Assembly (NCBI RefSeq): GCF_004360225.1
Contig: NZ_SNUA01000007.1
Span: 205,494-269,493, forward strand
Length of the DNA: 64,000 bases
Origin: Alcanivorax sp. 24
GTDB taxonomy: Bacteria > Pseudomonadota > Gammaproteobacteria > Pseudomonadales > Alcanivoracaceae
Direction: 5' to 3'
In this document: one piece after another, positions 1 to 9,950 of the stretch
Layout of the letters: every line of letters starts with the position of its first letter
Numbering within the stretch: position 1 is the first letter of the stretch
The notes under the pieces: model-generated
What the model saw: the letters and a program-made list of their open reading frames with translations, nothing else
The model's database searches: none
What the model was told of the DNA's origin: nothing
Translations under genes and position numbers: made by a program

Positions 1-1646
1 CGGAAATCCTTGGGATTGGAAATGCCCGCCGGCTTTTCGATTTTCTCCAGTTCCTCGTTGAGTGACTGGCGATCGAAGATTTCACCGGTATCCGGATCGC
101 GGAATTCCTGATCCTGAATCCAGAAGTCGGCGTAAGTGACGTAGCGGTCGAAAATGTTCTGCCCGTATTCGGAGTAGGATTCCAGGTACGCGGTCTGGAT
201 TTCCTTGCCGATGAATTCCACGTAACGCGGAACCAGGTATTCCTTGATGAAACGATGGAACTGTTCCTGGCGCTCCTGAGGGAATTGCTCCTGCTCGATG
301 CGCTGCTCGAGAACGTGAATCAAATGAACGGGGTTGGCGGCCACCTCGGAGTGATCGAAGTTGAAGACCTTGGAGAGAATCTTGAAGGCGAAGCGGGTGG
401 ACAGGCCGTCCATGCCTTCATCGACGCCGGCCATGTCCCGGTATTCCTGAATGGATTTGGCGCGTGGGTCCACGTCCTTCAGGTTTTCTCCATCATAGAC
501 ACGTACCTTGGAATAAATGCTGGAGTTCTCCGGTTCGTTGATGCGGGTCAGCACCGAGAACTGGGCCAGCATATGCAACGTGTCCGGCGCGCATTGGGCA
601 TCGCGCAAACTGGAGTTGCGCAGCAACTTTTCGTAGATCATCTGCTCTTCGGTAACGCGCAGGCAGTATGGCACCTTGACGATATAGACACGGTCGATGA
701 ACGCTTCATTGTTCTTGTTGTTTTTGAACGTGTGCCACTCGGCTTCGTTGGAGTGGGCCAGCACGATACCATCGAAGGGGATGGCGCCCATGTGCTCGGT
801 ACCGTTGTAATTGCCTTCCTGGGTGGCGGTGAGCAAAGGGTGCAGCACCTTGATGGGTGCCTTGAACATCTCGACGAATTCCATCAGGCCCTGATTGGCG
901 CGGCACAGGCCGCCGGAGAAAGCGTAGGAGTCCGGATCGTCCTGGGAGAAATCCTCCAGTTTGCGGATGTCCACCTTGCCCACCAGGGCCGAGATGTCCT
1001 GGTTATTCTCATCGCCGGGTTCGGTTTTCGATATGGCGATCTGATCCAGTATTGACGGGTAGCATTTCACCACCCGGAACTGGCTGATGTCGCCGCCGTA
1101 TTCGTGCAAACGCTTGACCGCCCAGGGCGACATGATGGTGCGTACGTAACGGCGCGGGATCCCGTACTCCTCTTCCAGAATGGGGCCATCCTCGTCGGCG
1201 TCGAACACGGACAACGGCGACTCGTTCACCGGAGAGCCCTTGATGGCGTAGAACGGGACCTTCTGCATCAGGGCCTTGAGTTTCTCCGCCAGGGAGGATT
1301 TGCCACCACCAACCGGGCCGAGCAGGTAGAGAATCTGTTTCTTTTCTTCCAGACCTTGAGCGGCATGTCGGAAGTAGCTGACGATATTCTCGATAACCTC
1401 TTCGAGGCCGTAGAACTCGTCGAAGGCGGGATAGCGACGGATGATTTTGTTGGAGAAGATCCGGGACAGTCGTGGATCCTTGGAAGTGTCCACCAGTTCA
1501 GGTTCACCGATGGCCATGAGCATGCGCTCGGGAGCGCTGGCGTAAGCGCTGGGGTCGCTCTTGCAGAGCGCCAGATACTCCTCCAGGGACAACTCTTCCT
1601 GCTGAGTGGCGTCAAACCGGGCCTGATAATGGCTGATGATGCTCAT
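1..1646 (-). CDS. prkA: PrkA-type serine protein kinase (3' end outside window)
   Basis: The frame reads from an ATG at 1646 to the window edge, giving 548 codons of a family that is usually about 640 residues. It begins MSIISHYQARF. A Walker A loop GPVGGGKSS sits at residues 110-118 in the AAA-like N-terminal domain; the PrkA kinase domain is expected at the C-terminal end, mostly beyond the window. A strong ribosome site (GGAGGGAG) precedes the start. PrkA/YeaG proteins are stress- and stationary-phase Ser/Thr kinases, usually followed by yeaH and spoVR, which would lie left of the window. The function is known for the family and is not testable here. Confidence 0.93.
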   Translation of the reverse strand, partial: MSIISHYQARFDATQQEELSLEEYLALCKSDPSAYASAPERMLMAIGEPELVDTSKDPRLSRIFSNKIIRRYPAFDEFYGLEEVIENIVSYFRHAAQGLEEKKQILYLLGPVGGGKSSLAEKLKALMQKVPFYAIKGSPVNESPLSVFDADEDGPILEEEYGIPRRYVRTIMSPWAVKRLHEYGGDISQFRVVKCYPSILDQIAISKTEPGDENNQDISALVGKVDIRKLEDFSQDDPDSYAFSGGLCRANQGLMEFVEMFKAPIKVLHPLLTATQEGNYNGTEHMGAIPFDGIVLAHSNEAEWHTFKNNKNNEAFIDRVYIVKVPYCLRVTEEQMIYEKLLRNSSLRDAQCAPDTLHMLAQFSVLTRINEPENSSIYSKVRVYDGENLKDVDPRAKSIQEYRDMAGVDEGMDGLSTRFAFKILSKVFNFDHSEVAANPVHLIHVLEQRIEQEQFPQERQEQFHRFIKEYLVPRYVEFIGKEIQTAYLESYSEYGQNIFDRYVTYADFWIQDQEFRDPDTGEIFDRQSLNEELEKIEKPAGISNPKDF

Positions 1647-2037
1647 TCCTCACTCCCTCCTGGCGGCGCTTGAATGTCAAGCCGTCACTTTCTACATGAA
1701 AATAAACCCTTAACGAAATGAATGCGGCGCGAAGATCATGGAATCCCGTCACGGGATGTCGGTGACCGGCCTTGTCTTTAGCATGGCGCCAAAACGAACG
1801 CCAAGTCAAAGCCAGGCCGGCAAAAAAAAATCAATTTTTTTAAGGAACCTTTGAAAAATACCTCGTCATCCCGGGCCTGATCCGGGGTCTCCCTCTGGAG
1901 GGCGCGCCACTTCGCGGCGGGAGATGCCGGGTCGAGTCCGGCATGAGGTTTTTTAAGAGGTTCCCGAGCACCTTGATAAACCAGAGGCGGTGAACTTGGT
2001 CACCGCCGGGAGGGTGTGGGAATGGGGTTGCGGGCGA
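1647..2037. other. Intergenic region upstream of prkA, no gene
   Basis: This 391-base stretch holds no convincing gene. It contains the prkA upstream region, an A-run/T-run symmetrical stretch at about 1822-1841, and a MITE-like element at 1843-1964. No clear promoter could be assigned by eye. Confidence 0.6.
1843..1964. repeat. MITE-like dispersed element, copy 1
   Basis: The ends form an imperfect inverted repeat (GGAACCTTTGAAAAA at the left, TTTTTTAAGAGGTTCC at the right). Inside are a CGTCATCCCGGGCCTGATCCG block and the facing block GATGCCGGGTCGAGTCCGGC. The same plan recurs at 14758-14902 and 21300-21442. No coding capacity is seen, so any mobilising enzyme must act in trans. Confidence 0.7.
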
Positions 2038-2850
2038 TCAGGCGCACTCGCAGGTGATGCGCTGCCCGTCTTCCAGGCGCAGGGCGGTGAGCCGCCCGCC
2101 CCATACGCAGCCTGTATCCAGGGGGACCACGTCGTTGGCGCTGGCACGGCCTCCCAGCGCGGCCCAGTGGCCAAACAGGACGCGGCGCCCAACGTGGCGC
2201 CGGCGAGGATGTTCAAACCAGGGCATATAGCCCTCGGGAGGCTGCTCGGCCTCGCCTTTGCTGCCCAGATCCAGGTCTCCGGCATCGTTGACGAAGCGCA
2301 TGCGGGTGAAATGGTTGGTGATTACTCGCCACCGCTCCGGCCCTTGCAGGTCGTCACGCCAGCCCGCCGGTTCGTTGCCGTACATGTGGGCGAAAAAGGT
2401 GCGCGCCCGCTCGCCATCGGCGAGTACGGCGGTGATTTCCCCGGCTCGTTCATGGGCTTGTTCCAGGCTCCATAGCGGGGGCATGCCGGCGTGGGACATC
2501 ACTGCGTTGAATTCGGGCAGGTCGATCAGCAGCGGTTGGCGCTGCAGCCAGTCCAGCAGGGTATGCCGGTCCTCGGCCTCGAGGATTGGCGTCAGGGTGT
2601 CCTTGCCCCTCGCACGGGCCTGGCCGTGGGCCACCGCGAGCAGGTGCAGGTCGTGATTGCCCAACACGGTGAGAACATTGTCTCGCAAATCGTGGAGGAG
2701 CCGCAGAGTGCCGAGTGAATCCGGGCCGCGATTGACCAGGTCCCCGGCCAACACAAGTTGATCACGGTCCGCGTTGAAGTGGAGCCGCTCCAGCAGGGCC
2801 TCGAAGGGGCCCAGGCAGCCCTGGATGTCGCCGATGGCGTAGGTGCTCAT
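2038..2850 (-). CDS. apaH: ApaH, symmetrical diadenosine tetraphosphatase
   Basis: The 270-residue product hydrolyses Ap4A to two ADP and also removes the Np4 cap from RNA in related bacteria. Metallophosphatase motifs are visible in order: GDIQG (residues 7-11), GDLVNRGP (36-43) and GNHDLHL (64-70). Length and motifs match the family. It lies downstream of apaG and rsmA on the same strand, the usual order, but a 191-base gap with a tandem heptamer array separates it from apaG, so co-transcription is uncertain. Confidence 0.95.
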   Translation of the reverse strand: MSTYAIGDIQGCLGPFEALLERLHFNADRDQLVLAGDLVNRGPDSLGTLRLLHDLRDNVLTVLGNHDLHLLAVAHGQARARGKDTLTPILEAEDRHTLLDWLQRQPLLIDLPEFNAVMSHAGMPPLWSLEQAHERAGEITAVLADGERARTFFAHMYGNEPAGWRDDLQGPERWRVITNHFTRMRFVNDAGDLDLGSKGEAEQPPEGYMPWFEHPRRRHVGRRVLFGHWAALGGRASANDVVPLDTGCVWGGRLTALRLEDGQRITCECA

Positions 2851-2986
2851 AGGAAGGCCTCCTGGAAGCCATGCCGGGCGCCAGACGCTGGTTGCCGGAC
2901 GCTAAAACCCGTGCCCGTGAGGATTGCGGTATGGATAACCGTTTTCAGTACTTGAGGGGAGTGGTGAGTTCGGTTTTTCATCATTG

Positions 2987-3035
2987 GCGTCCAGCGTCCA
3001 GCGTCCAGCGTCCAGCGTCCAGCGTCCAGCGTCCA
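2987..3035. repeat. Perfect tandem heptamer array, 7 x GCGTCCA
   Basis: Seven exact head-to-tail copies of GCGTCCA lie between apaG and apaH, directly after the apaG stop on the minus strand. Copy number and unit length match the (GCAACAC)7 array at 14694-14742, although the unit sequence differs. Confidence 0.95.
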
Positions 3036-3041
3036 GCGCCG

Positions 3042-3431
3042 TCAATGCAAGGCCCGGTCGGCGGCCAGGGTGAAGGCCGGGATCGGCGCATTGAAGCAGG
3101 TGCCGTCCTCGGACAGCATCTGGTAGCTGCCACGCATGCTGCCCACGGCGGTTTCCAGGATGGCGCCGCTGGAATAGCGGAACTCCTGGCCCGGCGCCAG
3201 TTCCGGCTGCTGGCCGATAACGCCCTCGCCGTGAACTTCCTGTATGCGCTGGTCACCGTCGGTGATGATCCAGTGCCGGGTCAGCAGGCGCGCGCCGCGA
3301 CTGCCACGGTTGATGATGCGGATATGATAGGCGAACGCCCAGCGTTTCTGGTCGGCGTCGCTTTGTTCCGGCAGATACTCGCTTTCCGCGAACACCTCGA
3401 TGCCGTGGGCATCGTTGTTACTGTCACTCAT
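3042..3431 (-). CDS. apaG: ApaG, Co2+/Mg2+ efflux-associated protein
   Basis: A 129-residue single-domain protein of the ApaG (DUF525) family with an immunoglobulin-like fold. The family motif region SSGAILETAVGSMRGSYQM is in the C-terminal half. Its biochemical role is poorly defined; in enterobacteria it is tied to divalent cation handling and sits between rsmA and apaH, as here. It starts 48 bases after the rsmA stop and is probably part of the pdxA-rsmA-apaG transcript. Confidence 0.93.
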   Translation of the reverse strand: MSDSNNDAHGIEVFAESEYLPEQSDADQKRWAFAYHIRIINRGSRGARLLTRHWIITDGDQRIQEVHGEGVIGQQPELAPGQEFRYSSGAILETAVGSMRGSYQMLSEDGTCFNAPIPAFTLAADRALH

Positions 3432-3479
3432 GATTCCCTCTCGCGGGGTCGGAGCCCCGGCGGGCGGTATTCCCCGCCG

Positions 3480-4253
3480 TCAGCCGGTGGCGTTGGCCAG
3501 CGCGACGTAATCCGCCACCGAAAGATGATCGGGGCGCAGGCCAGGGTCGATGCCCAAGGCATCGAAAGTGTCCGGTTCCACCAGAGTCTTCAGCGCATTG
3601 CGCACCGCCTTGCGGCGTTGGGTGAAGGCCTGGTTGACCAGTTTGCCAAGATGGACCGGGTCCCGGGCCGGCCAGGGCGCGGTGGTGTGCGGAGTCAATC
3701 TGACCACGGCGGAGTCCACCTTGGGCGGTGGCTGGAACGCGCCCGGGGGCACGAAGAACAGATAATCCGCCTGACAGTGGTATTGCACCATCACCGACAG
3801 CCGGCCGTAATCACTGGTGCCGGGGGCCGCGGTGAGCCGGTCCACCACCTCTTTTTGCAACATGAATGTCATGTCGCTGATGATTTCCGCCTGCTCCAGC
3901 AAGTGGAAGATCAAGGGAGTTGAAATATTGTACGGCAAATTGCCCACCACCCGCAGCTTGAGGGCGCCGGCCAGGGGGCGAAAGTCGAAACGCAGGGCAT
4001 CCGCCTGATGGATGGTCAGGCGTTCCTCGGGTACCGCCTCGCGCAGCAGGTGGATCAGATCCCGGTCCAACTCCACCACGTCCAGGTGCGCCACCTGCTC
4101 CAGTAGTGGATAGGTGAGCGCGCCGCGTCCGGGGCCGATTTCCACCAGCTTCTGGCCGGCGATCGGGGCCACTGTGCGGACCAGGCGATCAATAATGCCC
4201 GGGTCATGCAGAAAGTGCTGCCCGAAGCGTTTGCGGGCGCGATGTTCGGTCAT
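3480..4253 (-). CDS. rsmA: RsmA (KsgA), 16S rRNA dimethyladenosine transferase
   Basis: The 257-residue enzyme dimethylates two adjacent adenines in helix 45 of 16S rRNA, a late 30S assembly checkpoint. The SAM-binding motif EIGPGRGALT is at residues 38-47 and the catalytic NLPYNIS at 105-111. The N-terminal RKRFGQHFL stretch is typical. The start overlaps the end of pdxA by 4 bases, so the two are translationally coupled. Confidence 0.97.
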   Translation of the reverse strand: MTEHRARKRFGQHFLHDPGIIDRLVRTVAPIAGQKLVEIGPGRGALTYPLLEQVAHLDVVELDRDLIHLLREAVPEERLTIHQADALRFDFRPLAGALKLRVVGNLPYNISTPLIFHLLEQAEIISDMTFMLQKEVVDRLTAAPGTSDYGRLSVMVQYHCQADYLFFVPPGAFQPPPKVDSAVVRLTPHTTAPWPARDPVHLGKLVNQAFTQRRKAVRNALKTLVEPDTFDALGIDPGLRPDHLSVADYVALANATG

Positions 4254-5227
4254 GAGGAACGTTTCTCCACCAGTTCCAGAGCCAGGTCGATGGCGGCGTG
4301 CAAGCTGCCGGCCCGGATACGTCCGCTGCCGGCCAGATCGAAGGCGGTGCCGTGGTCCACCGACGTGCGGATGAACGGCAACCCCAGGGTGATGTTCACG
4401 GCTTCGCCGAAGCCGGCGTATTTGAGCACCGGCAGGCCCTGGTCATGGTACATGGCCAGCACCGCGTCGTGTTGCGCCAGCAATGCCGGCTGGAAGGCGG
4501 TGTCGGCCGGCACCGGGCCGGTGAGGCTCAGGCCCTGCTGGCGCAGGCGCGTCAGCGCCGGCTCGATGATCTCGATTTCTTCCCGTCCCAGGTGGCCGCC
4601 TTCACCGGCGTGAGGGTTCAGCCCCAGGACCAGGATGCGCGGCGAATCGATGGCGAATTTGTCGCGCAGGTCCTGGCACAGGATGTGCAGAGTGGTTTCC
4701 AGTGATGGACCGGTGATCGCCTCCGCCACCCGGGACAGGGGCAAATGGGTGGTGGCCAGGGCAACGCGCAGGGTTTTCGCGGTCAGCATCATCACGACCT
4801 GTTTCACGCCAGCCTGCTCGGCGAAGAACTCGGTGTGTCCGGTAAACGCCGGATCGGCGCCTTCACGGATGATGCTTTTGGCCACTGGTGCCGTGACCAG
4901 GGCGGAGAACTGGCCTTCCAGGCAACCCCGGGCGGCCCGCCCGAGCATTGTCAGGGTGCCGGAGGCGGTGGCCGGGTCCGGTTGGCCGGCGGTCACGGGG
5001 GCGCCGGCGGGGCAGTGCCAAAGCGCCGGGCTGGCGGGTGGGGCGTCGCCAGGTTGCCATTGTGGCCAGGTGGCCTGCAAACCCAGCGACCGGGCGCGAT
5101 CGTGCAACACCCGCCGATCCGCCAGCACTACCAGGGCGGTGTCGGGATAGCGGCGCGGCAGATCCAGCATCAGATCCGGGCCGATACCCGCCGGGTCGCC
5201 GCTGGTGATGACGATCGGCGCGGTCAT
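4250..5227 (-). CDS. pdxA: PdxA, 4-hydroxythreonine-4-phosphate dehydrogenase
   Basis: The 325-residue enzyme oxidises 4-phosphohydroxy-L-threonine in pyridoxal phosphate synthesis. Landmarks are the N-terminal TSGDPAGIGPD and the later metal-binding histidine segments GHTEFF, HAGEGG and YHDQGLPVLK. An open frame continues upstream to 5488, but the start at 5227 is preferred: it gives the usual length and makes a 4-base ATGA overlap with the surA stop. The extension is unlike any PdxA and overlaps surA. Confidence 0.96.
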   Translation of the reverse strand: MTAPIVITSGDPAGIGPDLMLDLPRRYPDTALVVLADRRVLHDRARSLGLQATWPQWQPGDAPPASPALWHCPAGAPVTAGQPDPATASGTLTMLGRAARGCLEGQFSALVTAPVAKSIIREGADPAFTGHTEFFAEQAGVKQVVMMLTAKTLRVALATTHLPLSRVAEAITGPSLETTLHILCQDLRDKFAIDSPRILVLGLNPHAGEGGHLGREEIEIIEPALTRLRQQGLSLTGPVPADTAFQPALLAQHDAVLAMYHDQGLPVLKYAGFGEAVNITLGLPFIRTSVDHGTAFDLAGSGRIRAGSLHAAIDLALELVEKRSS

Positions 5228-6522
5228 TGATCCAGTCGGATATCGACGTAGGCTTCCGCCCGCTTTTCCTGCAGCCAGGTTTGCAGTTCCTCGTCGAACC
5301 GTTGTTTTTGCAGAGCCTGGCGGGCGCGCATCTTGCGGAATTCGTCGCTCATGTCCGCCTCTCGTTGTTCCTCCACCAGCAGGAAATGGTAGCCGAACTG
5401 GGTTTGGAACACCGGGGACACCCGGCCCACCGGGGTGGATTCCATCATTTGCTCGAATTCCGGCACCATCTGGCCAGGCGTGACCCATCCCAGCTCACCG
5501 CCCTGATTGCGGCTGCCGGGGTCATCGGAATGCTCGCGGGCCACATCGGCCAGGCTGACACTGCCGCTGACCACCTGTTGATGGAGGCGCCGGGCTTCGG
5601 CCCGAGCCTGATTGTCGGTGGTCAGAGCGTCGGATTGAACCAGCACATGCCGTACCCGGTACTGGGTAACCACGTGCTCGCCCCCGCCGCCACGACGTTC
5701 GATCATTTTGAGGATGTGAAAACCGGCTCCGGAGCGCAGCGGCTCGGAAATATCGCCGGATTGCATATCAATGGCGGTCTCGGCGAAGAGGGTTGGCCAC
5801 TGGGCCGCCGGCCGCCATCCCAGATCGCCGCCTTCCAGTGCTTGCGGGCCGTCCGACTGTTCCACCGCGGTTTCGGCGAAGTCCGCGCCGCCGCGCAGAC
5901 GCTGAACGATGCCGTCGGCTTTGTTCCGGGCCTGTTCGATCTGATCCGGAGACGCGCCGCTGGGCACTTGCACCAGAATATGGCCAAGATGGAAGTCGGC
6001 GGCGAACATGCGCCGGCCCAGGTCGGAGCTGAGGAAGCGGTCCACTTCCCGGTCAGTGACACGCACCCGGGAGGAAACGGAGCGCTGCTGCAGGCGGGAA
6101 ATGACCATGTCGTTGCGCACTTGCTCGCGGAACTCGGCCCAGGAGTAGCCGTCGGCGCGGACCGCGCTGGCGAACTGCTCCAGATCCATGTTGTTCTGCC
6201 CGGCGATGCCGGTCAGCGCCTGGTTGAGACTGCCGTCATCCACGCGGATACCACCGCGCTCCGCCAGTTGCAGTTGAATGCGCTCGATGATCATGCGATC
6301 GAGTACTTGCTCGCGAAGCACCTGGGCTGGAGGCAGAGGGCGGTTGTCCGCCTCGAACTGACCAACAATGCCGGCAACCCGGGACTGCAACTCACTTTCC
6401 ATGATGGCGCCGTCGTTGACCACCGCGACGATGCGGTCAAGGATCCGCACCTGAGCCTGGGCATGGACCGCCAGGCCCAGACACAGACAGAAGGTCAGTA
6501 ACGTCGACAAAACCCTATTCAT
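5224..6522 (-). CDS. surA: SurA, periplasmic chaperone / peptidyl-prolyl isomerase
   Basis: The 432-residue precursor escorts outer-membrane beta-barrel proteins such as LptD. A signal peptide spans residues 1 to about 24 (cut after HAQA). An N-terminal chaperone domain is followed by two parvulin domains at about 175-275 and 285-385. The ATG at 6522 has a GGAGAG site; the longer open frame to 6579 lies inside lptD and is rejected. It overlaps the lptD end by 8 bases and the pdxA start by 4, so lptD-surA-pdxA-rsmA form one coupled operon. Confidence 0.96.
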   Translation of the reverse strand: MNRVLSTLLTFCLCLGLAVHAQAQVRILDRIVAVVNDGAIMESELQSRVAGIVGQFEADNRPLPPAQVLREQVLDRMIIERIQLQLAERGGIRVDDGSLNQALTGIAGQNNMDLEQFASAVRADGYSWAEFREQVRNDMVISRLQQRSVSSRVRVTDREVDRFLSSDLGRRMFAADFHLGHILVQVPSGASPDQIEQARNKADGIVQRLRGGADFAETAVEQSDGPQALEGGDLGWRPAAQWPTLFAETAIDMQSGDISEPLRSGAGFHILKMIERRGGGGEHVVTQYRVRHVLVQSDALTTDNQARAEARRLHQQVVSGSVSLADVAREHSDDPGSRNQGGELGWVTPGQMVPEFEQMMESTPVGRVSPVFQTQFGYHFLLVEEQREADMSDEFRKMRARQALQKQRFDEELQTWLQEKRAEAYVDIRLDQ

Positions 6523-8788
6523 ATTCTCTCCTGTATCCGGAAATGCTGCGCTCCAACAGCGAGTCCACTCGCCCGCCAAAGCCGCCCAGTCCGGTCATTT
6601 CAATCTGCAACATCACGGTGGAGTCCGGTTCGAGGGTGCCGTCCCCATCATCGTCATAGAGTTCCCGCTGGCTCACCAGTCGTACCCGCCAGCAGCAGTT
6701 TCGGTATTCCGCGCCCGCCAGGGTTTCCTGGGTGCGATGGTTTTCAACGTCGTACATCCAGCGGCCGATCAGCCGCCAGTTGCGATGGACAGGCCAGATC
6801 GCCGCCACCTCTGACTGCCGCAGATTATCCTCCGGGCGGTCGTGGAAGCCCAGATTGAAAATCCGCCGCTCGCGGTCGTTGTAGCCGAGCCGCAGGGTGG
6901 AGCGCTGCCGCTGGCCGCCGGAGGTATCCCACTGGCCTTCGGAATAGAGGTACCAATCGCGGCCAAAGTTCCATCGCATGTCGGCCACCGCCGGCGTCTG
7001 GTCGGTGGTGTCTTCCCCGGCACCGTCCAGTTGCACTCTGCGGTCGTCCAGGTAATAGCCCTGGCCGACGCGCAGACGCAGTTGCTCGCGGCCATCGTCG
7101 TCGCGCAGGAAACGGCTGGTCAAGCCCACCGCGATCTTCTCTTCATCACCGATGCGGTCATAACCGATGTAGCGGTTTTCCCGGAACAGGGTGTTGTAGG
7201 AGAAGGTCAGTTCGCCGGCATCGAAATCCGGCAGATCGTCCTGGTTCTCGTAGGCGACCTTGTTGATGAACACCCGGGGTTCCAGGGTCTGGGTATAGCC
7301 ACGGCCGAACAGGTTGGTGGAACGCTCGAAGAACATGCCGGCGTCGAGGCTGGCGCCCCAGGTGTTGAGGGAAGGTTCGCTGCCGCTGGGACCGCCATCA
7401 TCCAGTTGATAGCGGGTGTGGTACAGGCGTGCTCTGGGCTCGACGTAACCCCAGCTGTTCTCCATCCGGGCGGACAGCGCCGGTTGCGCGTGCATGCGCA
7501 CTCCGGTGGGGTTGTTGCTGGTGTCCTTGTCGCTGCGGTCGAAAGCGGTGACGTCACTGAGCCATAACATCCGCAGCGGGCCGACCAGATGCGGGCTGCC
7601 GGTCAGCTGCAGCTGTGGCAGCCGGCGATAGGGGTGAAGATCATCCGCCAGCGTCGGGTCGATGGTTTGCCAGGCCTGGAGCCGGCCCAGCGCTTGCCAG
7701 GTGCGGCCGTAGTAGCGCAGCTCCCCAACCCGTGGCAGGTGGGTCTGGGAACTCACCTGCAAGCCGGTATCCAGATCCTTGAAGTAGAAGTCGTCGGACA
7801 CGTAATTCATGTCCACGTGCAGGCCCCAACGGCCGATGGAGCCGTCGTGGCGCCAGGCCGCCAACTCACGGTCCTGGTCGTCGAACTCCCGGTCCTGGAA
7901 CAGCACACCGTAGCTGACCTGCCCCTGGCCATAGCGGCTCAGGTAGCGAAACTCGATTTCCAGGCCGGCGCCACGGCCGTCCACATAACGCGGGGCGACG
8001 GTGGCGTCCATCTGCGGGTGCAGGTTCAGGTAGATCGGCTGGGAGAAGTCCAGGCCGCCGTTGTCGCTGGTGCTGATGGTGGGAAACAGCAACCCCGACT
8101 TGCGCCGGTCATCGATGGGGAAGGTGATCCAGGGCAGATAGAACAGCGGTACGTCTCTTACTCGCAACACCACGTTGCGCGCCTCGCCCCAGCCCTTGTC
8201 CCGGTCCAGCAGGATCTGCTCGCCGGAGAGACGCCAGCTGTTGGAGCCGGGCGGGCAGGTGGTATAGGTGCCGTTGAACACCGAGGTCAGGTTGCTGACC
8301 TGATCAATATACTCGGCGGAGCCGTGAGCGCCGGGGCCGAACAGGGAATAGCGGGCATTGCCCAGGCTGACCTGACGGCTGCTGGTCTGGCCGCTCATGG
8401 AATCGGCGAGAAAGGTGAATTGGTTGGACTCCAGACGCAACGGGGTGTCCACTTCGAATTTGCCGCTGCTGCGGTCGAACAAAGCGGAATTGGTGACCAC
8501 CCGGGAACCGGGCTGCTCGATCAGGACGTCGCCGCTCATTTCGATCAGGCCGTCCTCGGACGCGCTGGTTTGATCGGCGGTGATGATGGTGTCGCTGGTC
8601 TCCGCCCGTGGGCCGACCCGGGGATTGTAATAAATACCGCCGCACCACACCGGAATGGGGCGCTGCAGCACCTCGGGAAGCTCGTTCATTGCCTCACGGT
8701 CAACCCAGTTCAGATCGTCCTTGGCTGCCGCGGTGCTGGCGAACCCCAGTACCAGGCAGGAAAACATCAGTCGTGAGTGCAGTGGCAT
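6515..8788 (-). CDS. lptD: LptD, LPS-assembly outer-membrane protein
   Basis: The 757-residue precursor forms with LptE the translocon that inserts lipopolysaccharide into the outer leaflet. A signal peptide ends near residue 22 (STAAA/KDD). An OstA-like N-terminal domain (about 60-160) precedes the LptD barrel. The four cysteines needed for the interdomain disulfides are present: C49, C178 and the adjacent pair C698-C699. It is first in the minus-strand operon with its chaperone surA next. DsbD at 47072-48988 could support disulfide shuffling indirectly. Confidence 0.96.
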   Translation of the reverse strand: MPLHSRLMFSCLVLGFASTAAAKDDLNWVDREAMNELPEVLQRPIPVWCGGIYYNPRVGPRAETSDTIITADQTSASEDGLIEMSGDVLIEQPGSRVVTNSALFDRSSGKFEVDTPLRLESNQFTFLADSMSGQTSSRQVSLGNARYSLFGPGAHGSAEYIDQVSNLTSVFNGTYTTCPPGSNSWRLSGEQILLDRDKGWGEARNVVLRVRDVPLFYLPWITFPIDDRRKSGLLFPTISTSDNGGLDFSQPIYLNLHPQMDATVAPRYVDGRGAGLEIEFRYLSRYGQGQVSYGVLFQDREFDDQDRELAAWRHDGSIGRWGLHVDMNYVSDDFYFKDLDTGLQVSSQTHLPRVGELRYYGRTWQALGRLQAWQTIDPTLADDLHPYRRLPQLQLTGSPHLVGPLRMLWLSDVTAFDRSDKDTSNNPTGVRMHAQPALSARMENSWGYVEPRARLYHTRYQLDDGGPSGSEPSLNTWGASLDAGMFFERSTNLFGRGYTQTLEPRVFINKVAYENQDDLPDFDAGELTFSYNTLFRENRYIGYDRIGDEEKIAVGLTSRFLRDDDGREQLRLRVGQGYYLDDRRVQLDGAGEDTTDQTPAVADMRWNFGRDWYLYSEGQWDTSGGQRQRSTLRLGYNDRERRIFNLGFHDRPEDNLRQSEVAAIWPVHRNWRLIGRWMYDVENHRTQETLAGAEYRNCCWRVRLVSQRELYDDDGDGTLEPDSTVMLQIEMTGLGGFGGRVDSLLERSISGYRREYE

Positions 8789-8963
8789 CGGCTGCTCAGA
8801 ACAGGTAAAAAGGCCGTCTTAAACCGCTGGACGCCCCCGTTGGCCGGGATTTGTCCCGGTGTTTCCCGATGCCGGCGCTCGGGGCGGGGCCACCTCGGGG
8901 CAGGAAACAGGGCGACACGGTAGTCTTCGTCAATCGCCGCAGTGTAAACGAATGGGATGGGCA

Positions 8964-9950
8964 ATGCAGCCAGAGAAGGATGATCGGGATCCGCGCAAGT
9001 CCGCGTTGGATCAGTGGGTCGGTGAACAGACCGGCGAGGCGGTGATAGGTGTGCCGGCGTCCGTGGACGCCAGTTTTCGCCGCTATTTTCGTTATTCGCT
9101 GGAGCAGGGCTCGCTGGTGGCAATGGACGCTCCGCCGCCACAGGAAGACTGCCGGCCCTTTGTCGACGTGGCCCGGCGGCTGGCCGCCGCTGGCGTTAAC
9201 GTGCCCCGGATTCGCGCCAGCGATCTGGAACGCGGCTATCTGCTGCTGGATGATCTCGGCACCGATACCTGGTTGCGGACCCTGAATGACGGCAATGCCG
9301 ATGCCTGGTTCGGGCAGGCCATTGATACCGTGGTGCGGATGCAGGTCCATGCCGATGCCGACGGCTTGCCGGTCTATGACGAGGCGCTGTTGCGCCGGGA
9401 ACTGACGCTGTTTCCGGAATGGTATCTGGCGCATGAGCGGTCCTTGGCTCTCGCCGACGAGCAGCAGGAGCGTCTGAACCGGGTGTTTGACCAGCTCGTG
9501 GCGTCGGCTCTGGAGCAGCCCCGGGTGTTCGTGCACCGGGACTATATGCCGCGCAACCTGATGGTGACCGAACCCAATCCGGGGGTCATCGACTTCCAGG
9601 ACGCGGTGCTCGGCCCGATCAGCTACGACCCGATCTGCCTGTTCAAGGATGCCTTTATCAACTGGCCCGAACCACGGGTGCTGGACTGGCTGCGGTTATA
9701 CCATCAGCGCGGCCTGGCCGCCGGGTTGCCTCTGCCAGAGTTCGATCTTTTCTTGCGTTGGTGCGATCTGATGGGGGCTCAGCGTCATTTGAAGGTGATC
9801 GGTATCTTTTCCCGAATCCGGCACCGGGATGGCAAGCCGGGTTATGTGAAGGACGTTCCCCGTTTCTTCACCTACTTGCGCACGGTGATCGGCCGCCGCC
9901 CGGAACTGGCGGACCTGGGACGGTTGCTGGACGAGTGGGGGTGTCCCTGA
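8964..9950 (+). CDS. amgK: AmgK-type N-acetylmuramate/N-acetylglucosamine anomeric kinase
   Basis: A 328-residue aminoglycoside-phosphotransferase-fold kinase. The catalytic HRDYMPRN (H191, D193, N198) and the metal-binding IDFQD (D210) are present. AmgK phosphorylates recycled MurNAc at C1; with MurU this bypasses de novo UDP-MurNAc synthesis and confers fosfomycin tolerance in pseudomonads. The assignment rests on fold plus the coupled murU. The ATG at 8964 is chosen because a GGGATGGG site precedes it; the frame is open from 8859. It is divergent from lptD, with a 175-base gap. Confidence 0.88.
   Translation: MQPEKDDRDPRKSALDQWVGEQTGEAVIGVPASVDASFRRYFRYSLEQGSLVAMDAPPPQEDCRPFVDVARRLAAAGVNVPRIRASDLERGYLLLDDLGTDTWLRTLNDGNADAWFGQAIDTVVRMQVHADADGLPVYDEALLRRELTLFPEWYLAHERSLALADEQQERLNRVFDQLVASALEQPRVFVHRDYMPRNLMVTEPNPGVIDFQDAVLGPISYDPICLFKDAFINWPEPRVLDWLRLYHQRGLAAGLPLPEFDLFLRWCDLMGAQRHLKVIGIFSRIRHRDGKPGYVKDVPRFFTYLRTVIGRRPELADLGRLLDEWGCP

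Noticed and set aside
5228..5488. N-terminal extension of PdxA
   Set aside because: The added 87 residues are low-complexity, overlap surA and have no counterpart in the family; ATG 5227 is coupled to the surA stop.
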